This document shows, in pieces, positions 26,336-37,050 of a DNA stretch of 64,000 nt. The notes under the pieces were generated by a model. The model was not told the origin of the DNA and made no database searches. It saw only the letters and a list, made by a program, of their open reading frames with translations. How positions within the stretch are numbered: position 1 is the stretch's first letter; the number at the start of each line of letters is the position of its first letter. Source of the DNA: Maritimibacter sp. GTDB taxonomy: Bacteria > Pseudomonadota > Alphaproteobacteria > Rhodobacterales > Rhodobacteraceae. The position numbers and the translations under genes are program-made. Where the stretch lies: positions 2,640,001 to 2,704,000 of the forward strand of contig CP051232.1 of NCBI GenBank assembly GCA_017792445.1, in the 5' to 3' direction.

Positions 26336-27049
26336 ATGTTCGGCCTCGGCAAGGCTGCGTCCGCAACAAAAACCCGCACGCTTCGGCAGGAGACGGGTGA
26401 AGGGCTGGGCGCCGACCGGATCAAGGCTATGCCCACGGTTGTTCCGGGCATGCTTGCCGGTACCAAGGTTGCGACGGCCAAGGGCTGGTGCCCGGTCGAA
26501 ACGCTGACCGAGGGCGATCTTGTCCTGACCTTCGACCGCGGCCTTCAGCCGCTGCGTCGCGTCACCAAGACCCGCAGCTCTACCGGCCAGAACGTGCCCC
26601 AATCGGAATGGCCGCTGTTCGTGCCGAAGGACGCGCTGGGCAACAGCCAGCCGCTGATGCTTCAGCCGACGCAGCCCGTGATGATCGAATCCGATGCCGC
26701 CGAAGTGCTGTACGGCGACCCCTTCGCGCTGATCGACGCTTTCGTACTGGACGGCTATCGCGGCATTGCCCGCCTGCGGCCCGAAGGCCCGGTCGAGACC
26801 ATCGGCCTGTGCTTCGATCAGGACGAGGTCGTTTTCGTGAACGACGGCGCGCTGGTCTTCTGCGGTTCGGTCCGCGAGATCGCGGTCGAGGACCTTCTGT
26901 CCGGCGGGCTTCTGCCCGGTACCTATCGCAAGCTGGACGCGGACGAGGCGCTTTACCTCGTCGAGTGTCTCGAAACGGTTGACGCCATCGAAGACGGCGT
27001 TCTGCGTGACCCCCACGGCGGCCAGACCTTCTCGGCCCTGTTCGCCTGA
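26336..27049 (+). CDS. Stand-alone Hint (hedgehog/intein) domain protein
   Basis: Start set at MFGLGKAASATK, preceded by GGAGAG; the frame is open 43 codons upstream from a TTG without ribosome-binding site. Of 237 residues, about 38-190 match the Hint_2 domain (GTKVATAKGWCPVETLTEGD, LVLTFDRGLQPLRRV, then LMLQPTQPVMIESDAAEVLY). In autoprocessing Hint domains a Cys, Ser or Thr opens this block in a CFTPGT-type motif; here the aligned position is Gly38, so self-cleavage is unlikely. The partner or target is unknown. A strong terminator follows. Confidence 0.82.
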   Translation: MFGLGKAASATKTRTLRQETGEGLGADRIKAMPTVVPGMLAGTKVATAKGWCPVETLTEGDLVLTFDRGLQPLRRVTKTRSSTGQNVPQSEWPLFVPKDALGNSQPLMLQPTQPVMIESDAAEVLYGDPFALIDAFVLDGYRGIARLRPEGPVETIGLCFDQDEVVFVNDGALVFCGSVREIAVEDLLSGGLLPGTYRKLDADEALYLVECLETVDAIEDGVLRDPHGGQTFSALFA

Positions 27050-27104
27050 CAATTCAGATTTCGCTTCGGATTTCCCTCACACTCACAACACCAAGCGAAA
27101 CTGG

Positions 27105-27132
27105 AAAGGGCGGCCCTGGGGGCCGCCCTTTT
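27105..27132. terminator. Bidirectional intrinsic terminator
   Basis: An eleven-pair stem (AAAGGGCGGCC/GGCCGCCCTTT) with a five-base loop, followed by a T-run on the plus strand and, on the minus strand, by T-residues encoded by the A-run. It lies between the convergent Hint and fadJ genes and can serve both. Confidence 0.88.
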
Positions 27133-27156
27133 CGATTCTCTCAAGACGGCGGCCCG

Positions 27157-29364
<2,208 letters not shown>

Positions 29365-29376
29365 GTCGCTTGCTCC

Positions 29377-30588
29377 TCACACGAGCTCGATGATGGTGGC
29401 CGCGCCCATGCCGGACGCGACGCACAGCGTGGCTAGGCCGGTGCCCTTGCCGGTGCGCTCCAACTCGTCCAGCAGGGTGCCGAGGATCATCGCCCCGGTT
29501 GCGCCCAGCGGGTGGCCCATGGCGATGGCACCGCCGTTCACGTTCACCCGGTCGGCGTCGACGTCGAAGGCCTGCATGAAGCGCAACACGACGGCCGAGA
29601 ACGCCTCGTTCACCTCGAACAGGTCGATATCGCCGATGGACATGCCGGTCTCGGCGAGGATCTTCTCGGTCACCGGAACCGGGCCGGTCAGCATGATCGT
29701 CGGATCGGTGCCGATCTTGGCGCTGGCGCGGATGCGCGCGCGGGGCTTCAGGCCGTGCGCCTCGCCGAACTCTTTCGATCCGATCAGCAGCGCGGCGGCG
29801 CCGTCCACGATGCCCGAGGAATTCCCGGCGTGGTGGATGTGGTTGATCCGTTCAAGGTGCGGGTACTTCATCAGCGCAAGCTGGTCGAAGCCGGGCATTA
29901 CCTCGCCCATGTCCTTGAACGAGGCTTTCAGTGCGCCAAGCGCCTGCATGTCGGTGCCCGGACGCATGTACTCGTCCTTCGACAGGATCGGCAGGCCGTT
30001 GATATCCCGGATCTCGACGATGGACTTGTCGAACCGGCCGTCTTCCCACGCCTCGGCCGCGCGGGCCTGGCTGCGGACGGCGAAGGCGTCGGCGTCGTCG
30101 CGGCTGAAACCGTATTCGGTTGCGATGATGTCCGCCGAGATGCCCTGCGGCACGAAGTAATGCGCCATCGCGACCGAGGGATCGACCGCGACGGCGGCGC
30201 CGTCCGAACCCATCGGCACACGGCCCATCATCTCGACCCCGCCGGCGATATAGGCCTGGCCCGCGCCGCCGCGCACCTGGTTGGCGGCAAGGTTCACCGC
30301 CTCCAGCCCGCTGGCGCAGAAGCGGTTGATGGCAAGGCCCGGCACCGCCTCGTCCAGGTCCGAGGCCAGCACGGCAGTACGCGCAAGGCAGCCGCCCTGT
30401 TCGGCGACCTGGGTGACGTTGCCCCAGATCACGTCCTCGACGCCGCGGCCGTCCAACCCGTTGCGGTCGTTCACCGCGTTCAGGATGTCCGCCGACAGCT
30501 TGACGGCGGTCACCTCGTGCAGCGCGCCGTCCTTGCGGCCCTTGCCGCGCGGAGACCGCACGGCGTCGTAGATATAGGCTTCAGTCAT
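29377..30588 (-). CDS. fadA: Acetyl-CoA acyltransferase (beta-ketothiolase)
   Basis: Final step of beta-oxidation: thiolytic release of acetyl-CoA. The 403-residue protein has the active-site Cys in AINRFCASGLEAVNLAANQV (about 84-103), the His-containing VNGGAIAMGHPLGATGAMIL and the final Cys motif TLCVASGMGAAT. Length and motifs are typical of FadA/FadI-like thiolases. It is followed by fadJ; a GST gene lies upstream in the same direction. The first part of a translation unit for beta-oxidation is likely. Confidence 0.95.
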   Translation of the reverse strand: MTEAYIYDAVRSPRGKGRKDGALHEVTAVKLSADILNAVNDRNGLDGRGVEDVIWGNVTQVAEQGGCLARTAVLASDLDEAVPGLAINRFCASGLEAVNLAANQVRGGAGQAYIAGGVEMMGRVPMGSDGAAVAVDPSVAMAHYFVPQGISADIIATEYGFSRDDADAFAVRSQARAAEAWEDGRFDKSIVEIRDINGLPILSKDEYMRPGTDMQALGALKASFKDMGEVMPGFDQLALMKYPHLERINHIHHAGNSSGIVDGAAALLIGSKEFGEAHGLKPRARIRASAKIGTDPTIMLTGPVPVTEKILAETGMSIGDIDLFEVNEAFSAVVLRFMQAFDVDADRVNVNGGAIAMGHPLGATGAMILGTLLDELERTGKGTGLATLCVASGMGAATIIELV

Positions 30589-30607
30589 GGGAAGCGTCCT
30601 TCCTTCG

Positions 30608-31243
30608 TCAGGCCCGGTCAGAGGGGTTGCCGGGCATCAGGTCGTAGGGGTGTTTCCAGCCGTCGAGCGACTGGATGTTCGAAAGCCAGCGGTCGATCGC
30701 GGGATAGGCCGCGCGGTCGAAGCCGAAGGGCTCGGGATAGAAAAGGTAACCGCAACAGGTCAGGTCGGCGTTGGTCACGGCGTCTCCCACCAGCCAGTCG
30801 CGGTCTTCGAGGTGCTTGTCGAGGATGCCATAGGCGCCGCTCAGCCGGCCCTGCAGAAAGGTGATGGTGTCGGCGGGGCGCTTGTCTTCTGGCAGGAAGT
30901 TCATCAGGAACCGGGTGATGCCCGCGAAGCTGGAAAGCTTGTGGTTGTCCCACAGCACCCAGCGCAGCACCTCGTATTTCTCGGCGCCGTCACCGGCCAG
31001 TTTGCCGGTCTTGTCGCTGAGATACTGCTGGATCACGCCCGACTGCGTCAGCCGCACATCGCCGTCGACCAGCACCGGCGCCTCGCCCATCTCGTTCACC
31101 TCGGCGCGGTAGGCGTCTGACCGGGTCTCGCCGTTGAAGAAGTCGACGAAGACCGGTTCCCAGTCGAGCCCCTGCACCTGCAACGCCAGCGCCGCCTTGT
31201 AGGAATGCCCGGATTCGCCGAAGCAATAGAGTTTGATCGTCAT
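30608..31243 (-). CDS. Glutathione S-transferase family protein
   Basis: A 211-residue GST: thioredoxin-fold N-terminal domain (MTIKLYCFGESGHSYKAALA; glutathione-binding GEAPVLVDGDVRLTQSGVIQ region, with the cis-Pro and Gln-Ser pair) and an all-helical C-terminal domain (DWLVGDAVTNADLTCCGYLF). Start set at the ATG before TIKLYCF; an upstream 16-codon extension is not supported. Placed between the thiolase and acyl-CoA dehydrogenase genes, it may handle electrophilic acyl-CoA products, or be a bystander. Confidence 0.9.
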   Translation of the reverse strand: MTIKLYCFGESGHSYKAALALQVQGLDWEPVFVDFFNGETRSDAYRAEVNEMGEAPVLVDGDVRLTQSGVIQQYLSDKTGKLAGDGAEKYEVLRWVLWDNHKLSSFAGITRFLMNFLPEDKRPADTITFLQGRLSGAYGILDKHLEDRDWLVGDAVTNADLTCCGYLFYPEPFGFDRAAYPAIDRWLSNIQSLDGWKHPYDLMPGNPSDRA

Positions 31244-31270
31244 GGTCTGGTCCCTGTAATCGGCCGCGGA

Positions 31271-31322
31271 GTGGGGGTTTCGCACCCCCACACCCCCGCG
31301 AGGTATTTCCCAAGAGAAGAAG
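31271..31322. repeat. Short dispersed intergenic repeat (copy in inverted orientation)
   Basis: A hairpin GTGGGGG-tttcgca-CCCCCAC is followed by ACCCCCGCGAGGTATTTCCC and AAGAGAAGAAG. Its reverse complement shares CTTCTTCTCTT and AAATACCTC with the copy 150 bases on, in opposite orientation. Elements of this sort between genes are recalled from Rhodobacteraceae genomes; function unknown. Confidence 0.6.
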
Positions 31323-31469
31323 GGGCCCGTTTACGAGCCGTTAATGATGTTCGCGCAGGCTCGGCGGCGCGGTACAGGCTGAGGAGCCGATGACCGCAAG
31401 AGGAGAAGCCTCGCCGGTATCCGCGACTGCTGTGCGCGGACCGGCGGGGTGGACAGGCGGCGTCCCCTG

Positions 31470-31502
31470 CTTCTTCTCTTTCCAAATACCTCCGCCGGAG
31501 GC
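31470..31502. repeat. Short dispersed intergenic repeat (33-base copy)
   Basis: CTTCTTCTCTTTCC followed by AAATA and CCTCCGCCGGAGGC; the last part is a palindrome around a central C. It matches 24 of 33 positions of the copy near 38.4 kb and mirrors the inverted copy 150 bases upstream. With that copy it flanks a stretch that holds no recognisable gene. Confidence 0.6.
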
Positions 31503-31529
31503 GTCCCGCAGTCTCGGCGCGCGCGGCGG

Positions 31530-32684
31530 TCATGGTTTGGCACCTGCGAAGCCACGGGCGATCAGTTCCTTCATGATCTCGTTGGTGCCGCCGTAGATCC
31601 GCTGAATCCGCGCGTCGGTCCACATCTCGCCGACCTCGTATTCGGTCATGAAGCCATAGCCGCCGTGAAGCTGGACGCATTCGTCGAGGATCTCGCCCTG
31701 CGCCTCGGACAGCCACAGCTTCGCCATGGCCGCCTTTTCGACCGACAGTTTCCCCTCGAGGTGTTCCGCGATGCATTCGTCAAGGAAAGCGCGGCTGACG
31801 GCGGCCCTGGTCTGGCATTCGGCCAGCTTGAACCGGGTGTTCTGGAACTGCATCAGCGGGCCGCCGAAGGCCTGCCGCTCGCGGCAGTAGGCCATCGTGC
31901 GGTCCAGCCCACCGTCGATCGCGCCCATCGCGGTGCAGGCGATGATCAGGCGTTCCTGCGGAAGCTGCTGCATCATCTGGTAAAAGCCCTGGCCCTCGGC
32001 CTGGCCCAGCAGGTTCTCGGGCGGGACCTCGACATTGTCGAAGAACAGCTCGGACGTATCCGAGGCGTGGCAGCCGATCTTGTCGAGGTTGCGGCCGCGG
32101 GAGAAGCCCTCGGCGCCGTCGGTCTCGACCACCACCAGCGAGGTGCCCTTGGCGCCCGCCTTGGGGTCGGTCTTGGCGGCGACGACGATAAGGTTGGCGT
32201 GCTGGCCGTTGGTGATGAACACCTTCTGGCCCGAGACGCGATAGGCATTGCCCTCGCGCACCGCCTTCGTCTTGATCGCCTGCACGTCAGAGCCCGCCGC
32301 CGGTTCGGTCATCGCCAGCGCGCCGACCAGTTCGCCCGACACCATCTTCGGCAGCCAGCGTTGTTTCTGCTCTTCGGTGCCGTAGGCGAGAATGTAATGC
32401 GCGACGATGCCCGAGTGGATGCCGTGGCCCCAGCTGGCGAGGTTGGCGCGGGTCTGTTCCATCAGGATCACCGCCTCGTGGCCGAAATCGCCGCCGGCGC
32501 CGCCGTATTCCTCGGGGATCGAGGGGCACAGCAGACCCAGTTCGCCCGCCTGCGCCCAGGTCGAACGGTCCATCTCTCCCTGTTCGCGCCAGCGCGCGAA
32601 GTGGGGTTTCCATTCTTCGGTGATGAACTTGCGCGTCATCTCGGCGAGCATCTCATGCTCGTCCGTCCTCCAGCTGCCCGGCAT
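31530..32684 (-). CDS. Acyl-CoA dehydrogenase
   Basis: FAD-dependent alpha,beta-dehydrogenation of an acyl-CoA. The 384-residue protein has the three acyl-CoA dehydrogenase domains: N-terminal helices, a beta domain ([17 protein letters not shown] and [16 protein letters not shown], flavin contacts) and a C-terminal helical domain with the catalytic-Glu region ([20 protein letters not shown], and [16 protein letters not shown]). This form is close to ACAD9/short-chain or FadE13-like actinobacterial dehydrogenases; substrate uncertain. GGAGGAAAG precedes the start. Confidence 0.93.
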   Translation of the reverse strand: MPGSWRTDEHEMLAEMTRKFITEEWKPHFARWREQGEMDRSTWAQAGELGLLCPSIPEEYGGAGGDFGHEAVILMEQTRANLASWGHGIHSGIVAHYILAYGTEEQKQRWLPKMVSGELVGALAMTEPAAGSDVQAIKTKAVREGNAYRVSGQKVFITNGQHANLIVVAAKTDPKAGAKGTSLVVVETDGAEGFSRGRNLDKIGCHASDTSELFFDNVEVPPENLLGQAEGQGFYQMMQQLPQERLIIACTAMGAIDGGLDRTMAYCRERQAFGGPLMQFQNTRFKLAECQTRAAVSRAFLDECIAEHLEGKLSVEKAAMAKLWLSEAQGEILDECVQLHGGYGFMTEYEVGEMWTDARIQRIYGGTNEIMKELIARGFAGAKP

Positions 32685-32701
32685 GCCCAGTCTTTCCTCC
32701 C

Positions 32702-32914
32702 TTACCGTTTGCGCGCTTCGAGCTCCGAGTTGAACAGCCGCAGCCGCGCGACGAGGTTGTCCTCGTTCGTCACGCTGTCGAAATGTTCGAACAGGAAGGA
32801 CAGCGCCTCGCCCTCGGTCAGTCCCGCCTCCTGCGAGAACTTGCGAAGGCGGCGATAGCCGTCCTCGGTCATGCCGACGGTGAAGTGGCGTGTCAGTCGG
32901 AACCGCTTTGGCAT
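32702..32914 (-). CDS. Small basic protein, ribbon-helix-helix-like
   Basis: A 70-residue basic protein not assigned to a family with certainty. Its N-terminus ([19 protein letters not shown]) followed by helices ([19 protein letters not shown]) has the strand-helix-helix pattern of RHH DNA-binding proteins. AAGGAGGGGAG before ATG is a very strong ribosome-binding site, so it is surely translated. It lies between the two acyl-CoA dehydrogenase genes, 17 bases from the downstream one, and could be a local regulator of the pathway. Confidence 0.65.
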   Translation of the reverse strand: MPKRFRLTRHFTVGMTEDGYRRLRKFSQEAGLTEGEALSFLFEHFDSVTNEDNLVARLRLFNSELEARKR

Positions 32915-32962
32915 CTCCCCTCCTTCCCGGTGCGACCGGACCGGCGGGGAGAGCCCCGCGTC

Positions 32963-34741
32963 CTAGAAGCCGCTTGCGTCCAGCGCCATCACCGGGTCCG
33001 CGCCGGACTGGATCCGGGCGAGGTGCGTGGCGGTCGCTGGCAACTGTCGTGCCATATAGTAGCGCCCCGTGGCGAGTTTCGATTCGTAGAACGCTGCGTC
33101 ACTGGTTCCGGCGTCCAGCGCGGCCCGTGCTGCCTTCGCCATCCGGGCCCACATCAGGCCAAGACAGACGTGTCCGAACAGCAGCATGAAGTCGTAAGAG
33201 CCCGACAGCGCATTGTTGGGGTTTTTCATGCCGTTCTGCATGAAAAACATCCCCGCGGCCTGCAGGTCCTTGGACGCCGATTTCAGCGGATCGAGGAAGC
33301 CGTCCTTCAGGTCGGCATCGCCCTCGTTTTCCTTGATGAAGGTCTTCACGAGGTCGAAGAACGCCATCACCGTCTTGCCGCCGTTCTGCGCCAGCTTGCG
33401 GCCGACGAGATCCAGCGACTGGATGCCGTTGGTGCCCTCGTAGATCATGGTGATCCGGGCGTCGCGGACGAATTGCTCGATGCCCCATTCGCGTGTGAAG
33501 CCCGAGCCGCCCAGCGTCTGCTGCGCCAGCACGGTGGTCTCGAACCCCTTGTCGGTCAGGAAGCCCTTGATGACCGGGGTCAGCAACGAGATCAGCGCCT
33601 CGGCGTCCGCGTCTTCGGCCCGGTGCGCCTGGTCGATCAGCATGGCGCCCCAGTACATGAAGGCGCGGCCGCCCTCGACAAAGCTCTTCTGGTCCAGAAG
33701 GCCGCGGCGCACGTCCGGGTGGACGATGATCGGGTCGGCGGGGCCGTCGGGGTTTTTCACCCCGGTCACGTCGCGGCCCTGCAGGCGGTCCTGCGCGAAG
33801 CCAAGCGCGTTCTGGTAGGCGACCGAGCCCTGGGCGAGGCCCTGCACGCCGACGCCCAGACGCGCCTCGTTCATCATGGTGAACATCGCGCGCATGCCCT
33901 TGTGAAGCTCGCCCACGAGGAAGCCCTTGGCCCCGTCGTAGTTCATCACGCAGGTGGCGTTGCCGTGGATGCCCATCTTTTCTTCGAGACCGCCGCAGGA
34001 CACCGCGTTGCGGTCGCCCAGCGAGCCGTCGTCGTTCACCATGAACTTGGGCACGATGAACAGCGAGATCCCCTTGGTGCCTTCGCCGCCACCGGGGGCT
34101 TTGGCCAGCACAAGGTGAATGATGTTCTCGGAAAGGTCATGTTCGCCGGCCGAGATCCAGATCTTCGAGCCGGTGATCAGGTAGCTGCCGTCGTCCTGCG
34201 GTTCCGCCTTGGTGCGGATCAGCCCGAGGTCGGTGCCGCAGTGCGGCTCGGTCAGGTTCATGGTGCCGGACCAGCGGCCCTCGACCATGTTGGGAAGGTA
34301 CATGGCTTTCTGCTCGTCCGATCCATGCGTGTGGATCGCCGAGTAGGCGCCATGCGTCAGCCCCTGGTACATGTTGAACGCCATGTTCGCGGAGACGAAC
34401 ATCTCGCCAACAGCAGAGGACAGGAGGAAGGGCATGCCCTGACCGCCATACTCCGGATCGGCATCCAGCCCCATCCAGCCACCTTCGCGCAGCTGGTCGT
34501 AGGCGGATTTGAAGCCATCCGGAGTCCGGACCACGCCGTTCTCCAGCGTGCAACCCTGACGGTCGCCTACCGCGTTCAGCGGCTGAAGCACCTCGGACGC
34601 GATCTTGCCGGCCTCTTCCAGAACCGCACCGGTGAAGTCCCGGTCCAGTTCGTCGTAGCCGGGAATCCCGGTCTCGGTGACCTTCAGAACCTCATGCAGA
34701 AGAAACTGCTGGTCCTTGAAGGGCGCAGTATAGCTGGGCAT
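32963..34741 (-). CDS. Large acyl-CoA dehydrogenase, DmdC-like
   Basis: A 592-residue protein of the long acyl-CoA dehydrogenase subfamily that includes 3-methylmercaptopropionyl-CoA dehydrogenase DmdC of DMSP degradation. Diagnostic sequences are [19 protein letters not shown] at the start, the flavin region [20 protein letters not shown] and the catalytic-Glu segment [20 protein letters not shown]. The C-terminal extension (about 450-592) is typical. Several close paralogues usually exist per genome with differing acyl substrates, so DmdC activity is not proven by this sequence alone. Confidence 0.9.
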   Translation of the reverse strand: MPSYTAPFKDQQFLLHEVLKVTETGIPGYDELDRDFTGAVLEEAGKIASEVLQPLNAVGDRQGCTLENGVVRTPDGFKSAYDQLREGGWMGLDADPEYGGQGMPFLLSSAVGEMFVSANMAFNMYQGLTHGAYSAIHTHGSDEQKAMYLPNMVEGRWSGTMNLTEPHCGTDLGLIRTKAEPQDDGSYLITGSKIWISAGEHDLSENIIHLVLAKAPGGGEGTKGISLFIVPKFMVNDDGSLGDRNAVSCGGLEEKMGIHGNATCVMNYDGAKGFLVGELHKGMRAMFTMMNEARLGVGVQGLAQGSVAYQNALGFAQDRLQGRDVTGVKNPDGPADPIIVHPDVRRGLLDQKSFVEGGRAFMYWGAMLIDQAHRAEDADAEALISLLTPVIKGFLTDKGFETTVLAQQTLGGSGFTREWGIEQFVRDARITMIYEGTNGIQSLDLVGRKLAQNGGKTVMAFFDLVKTFIKENEGDADLKDGFLDPLKSASKDLQAAGMFFMQNGMKNPNNALSGSYDFMLLFGHVCLGLMWARMAKAARAALDAGTSDAAFYESKLATGRYYMARQLPATATHLARIQSGADPVMALDASGF

Positions 34742-34769
34742 TTCGGGCCTCCCTCCCGTCTTGACCGTA

Positions 34770-35168
34770 TTACTCGGCGGCGGCCTGCTGGCTGTAGGAC
34801 GTCAGCACGTTGGCGCTCCACTCGATCTCGGATTTGAGCTCTTCGATGGTGCCGCTCAGTTCGTCGCGCTGGCGTTCCATCTCGGACAGGCGCTCTTTCG
34901 CGGCGTCGTGCGCACGCTTGAGTTGCGCCTGCTCGCCGCCGTCGGACTCGTACAGGTCCAGGATCTGGCGGATCTCCTCGAGCGAGAAGCCGAATTTCTT
35001 GCCGCGCAGGATCAGTTTAAGCCGGGCGCGGTCGCGGCGCGTGAAGAGCCGTTTGCTGCCTTGGCGGATCGGGGCAAGGAGTTCTTTGGATTCGTAGAAC
35101 CGCAGCGTGCGTGGGGTAACATCGTACTCGTCGCACATCTCTCGGATGGTCATGACTTCATCGGTCAT
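34770..35168 (-). CDS. MerR-family regulator
   Basis: A 132-residue MerR protein: N-terminal winged helix ([20 protein letters not shown], then [17 protein letters not shown]), a dimerisation coiled coil and an acid/Gln-rich C-terminus. There are no metal-binding Cys residues of MerR/CueR type. Start set at [10 protein letters not shown], with GAGG upstream; 12 further upstream codons are unsupported. It probably controls the beta-oxidation locus it precedes by 28 bases, on which it would be carried as the first gene of the operon. It is paralogous to the next gene. Confidence 0.9.
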   Translation of the reverse strand: MTDEVMTIREMCDEYDVTPRTLRFYESKELLAPIRQGSKRLFTRRDRARLKLILRGKKFGFSLEEIRQILDLYESDGGEQAQLKRAHDAAKERLSEMERQRDELSGTIEELKSEIEWSANVLTSYSQQAAAE

Positions 35169-35284
35169 GTTGGCCTCATCTCTTTTTATGTTCAGACGCC
35201 CCACATGACCGCAGATCCGAAGCGCTTCAAGCGCGGTTGACCCTAGGGCCGGTGTAACGTCACGTCATTTGTGAAGGTTGCTGG

Positions 35285-35653
35285 CTACGCCAAATCGGAT
35301 GCTGTTTCATCCCGCAGAGTCTGCAATTCGGCGATGGCTGTCTCTAGATCTTCGCGCTGAGAATTCAGGACTTTAAGCTGGCGGTCGGCCATCTCGACAA
35401 GCACTTCCATCTGCGCACGCGTCCCCGATCGTTCGTAAATTTCAAGCCATTGGCGGATCTCTTCCAAGGAGAAGCCCCAACGGCGTCCGCGCAGGATCAG
35501 GGTCATCCGCGCGATCTCTTTCGGTCCGTAGAAACGTGAGCGGCCCTCCTTCTCGGGCGAAAGCAGCTCGATGTACTCGTAATACCGCAGCGTGCGCGCG
35601 GTCACGTCGAACTTGGCGCACATGTCTTTGAAGTTCAGCCGCGGGTCAGACAT
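35285..35653 (-). CDS. MerR-family regulator (paralogue)
   Basis: A 122-residue MerR protein. Its N-terminal domain (LNFKDMCAKFDVTARTLRYY) and the helix [20 protein letters not shown] closely parallel the adjacent paralogue ([20 protein letters not shown]), so the pair arose by duplication. Start set at MSDPRLNFKD with GGGAG in front. It has no metal-binding Cys pair. With the paralogue it likely forms a two-tier control of the acyl-CoA locus. A 116-base gap separates the two, room for a promoter. Confidence 0.88.
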   Translation of the reverse strand: MSDPRLNFKDMCAKFDVTARTLRYYEYIELLSPEKEGRSRFYGPKEIARMTLILRGRRWGFSLEEIRQWLEIYERSGTRAQMEVLVEMADRQLKVLNSQREDLETAIAELQTLRDETASDLA

Positions 35654-36106
35654 CGGTAACTCCCTCGTATGGAAATAGATAATGGGGCGGGCGACAAGGA
35701 TCAATTGTCATCCGCACCGGCACGGGAACCGGCAGATAAATGTGCAGGCTCGCGATCGAAGCGGCGTGAGTGGCAACCGCTGATCCGCCCGCCATATGGG
35801 GTGTCATTCCACCGCCGGAAAGCGGGGTGCGACGAAATGGATGCGTGCCGCCTGATTTTCGGGTCCGGACGCGCTGTGGGATAGGCCACGACAGGTTGGC
35901 CGGCGTTGGCTGCGGGCCGGAAACAAACTCTTGTATTTAATAAAGATTGTGCAATTTGGCGCCCAGCGGCGGCGGGCCGGATCGACGCGCGCTGCAAAGC
36001 GCGTGTGCGATACCCTGTGCAACTGCCTCTTGCGGCTTGTACGCCAAGGGTCGATTAATCGGCGTCGGCCAAAGGGCTGCATATCACACAGGATACGAGA
36101 CCTGAC
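35654..36106. promoter_or_regulatory. Divergent intergenic region between a MerR gene and the thioesterase gene
   Basis: About 450 bases with no supported gene; open frames on both strands lack ribosome-binding sites and family resemblance. An AT-rich stretch around 35925-35965 (TTGTATTTAATAAAGATTG) is the likeliest promoter area. No dyad of MerR type was recognised with confidence. Confidence 0.5.
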
Positions 36107-36541
36107 ATGACCTCGGATCAGCAAGCGAAAGACCGGATCATCCGCCAGTTCATCGAGGCGCTGCCCCATGCGCAGGCGCTGGGGATGCGGCTGGTCGCGC
36201 TTGGTCCGGGCGTGGCCGAGGTGGCGATGCCCTACGACGAACGCCTGATCGGCGACCCGGCGCGCGGCACGATCGCGGGCGGTGCGGTCTCGGCGCTGAT
36301 GGATACCTGCAGCGGCGCGGCGGTGATGAGTCATCCAGAAAGCCCCGCGATGACCGCGACGCTGGACCTGCGGATCGACTACATGCGCGGCGCGACCCCG
36401 GGGCAAGAGATCGTGGCGCGGGCGGAATGCTATCACGTCACGCGCTCGGTCGCCTTCGTGCGGGCGCAGGCGATGGACGACGACCGCGACAATCCGGTCG
36501 CCGCAGCGACCGGCGCGTTCACGGTGGAGCGCACCGCATGA
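36107..36541 (+). CDS. Hotdog-fold thioesterase (PaaI family)
   Basis: Hydrolyses acyl-CoA thioesters. The 144-residue protein has the hotdog pattern of PaaI thioesterases: [20 protein letters not shown] at about 55-74 (substrate-binding helix with the usual GG/S-x-L-D), [18 protein letters not shown] and a final strand [11 protein letters not shown]. It overlaps the next gene (ATGA), so the two hotdog proteins are made together, perhaps as a heteromer. Confidence 0.9.
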   Translation: MTSDQQAKDRIIRQFIEALPHAQALGMRLVALGPGVAEVAMPYDERLIGDPARGTIAGGAVSALMDTCSGAAVMSHPESPAMTATLDLRIDYMRGATPGQEIVARAECYHVTRSVAFVRAQAMDDDRDNPVAAATGAFTVERTA

Positions 36542-37050
36542 GCCGCCCGCGTCCCGAACCCGTTCAGGTGGTGAAGCAACGCCGTGACGCCGCGCTTCGG
36601 GCGCTGGTGGACGGCGTGCCCTACATGCGGTTCCTTGGCATCAGCTTCGAGCGGCACGGCGACGAGCTGACCGGGCTGCTGTCCTATTCCGACAAGCTGA
36701 TTGGCAACCCGATGCTGCCCGCGCTGCATGGCGGCGTGACCGCCGCTTTCCTGGAATTCACCGCCATCGTCGAGCTGTCGTGGTCCTTCCTGTGGAAAGA
36801 CATCGAAAGCGGGCGGCTGGATCCGGCGACGATCAGTCCCGGCAACCTGCCGCGCCTGCCGAAGACGATCGACTTCACGGTGGATTACCTGCGCTCGGGC
36901 TTGCCGCGCGACGCCTATGCCCGCGCGCGGGTGACCCGGTCGGGCCGGCGTTACGCCAGCGTTCAGGTCGAGGCGTGGCAGGACAACCGCGCGCGGCCCA
37001 TCGCGCAGGCGGCGGCGCACTTCCTGATGCCCCAGTCGGCGCAGTCATGA
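36538..37050 (+). CDS. Hotdog-fold thioesterase-like protein
   Basis: A 170-residue second hotdog protein. After a basic N-terminus come [39 protein letters not shown] (hotdog helix, with the HGG of PaaI-type enzymes), an insert [18 protein letters not shown]-like and [20 protein letters not shown]. It starts inside the stop codon region of the first hotdog gene and its own stop overlaps the MATE start, indicating tight coupling. Substrate unknown. Confidence 0.85.
   Translation: MSRPRPEPVQVVKQRRDAALRALVDGVPYMRFLGISFERHGDELTGLLSYSDKLIGNPMLPALHGGVTAAFLEFTAIVELSWSFLWKDIESGRLDPATISPGNLPRLPKTIDFTVDYLRSGLPRDAYARARVTRSGRRYASVQVEAWQDNRARPIAQAAAHFLMPQSAQS

Noticed and set aside
32963-34741. Calling the large dehydrogenase dmdC outright
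   Set aside because: Several close paralogues of differing specificity occur in these bacteria, and neither dmdA nor dmdD lies next to it, so only a DmdC-like label is justified.
32783-34837. A 684-codon open frame on the plus strand opposite the DmdC-like gene
   Set aside because: Antisense to an intact acyl-CoA dehydrogenase gene with a strong ribosome-binding site; no recognisable domain in the shadow product.
35669-35884. Small frames in the 450-base divergent region before the thioesterase gene
   Set aside because: No ribosome-binding site and no conserved-looking sequence on either strand.
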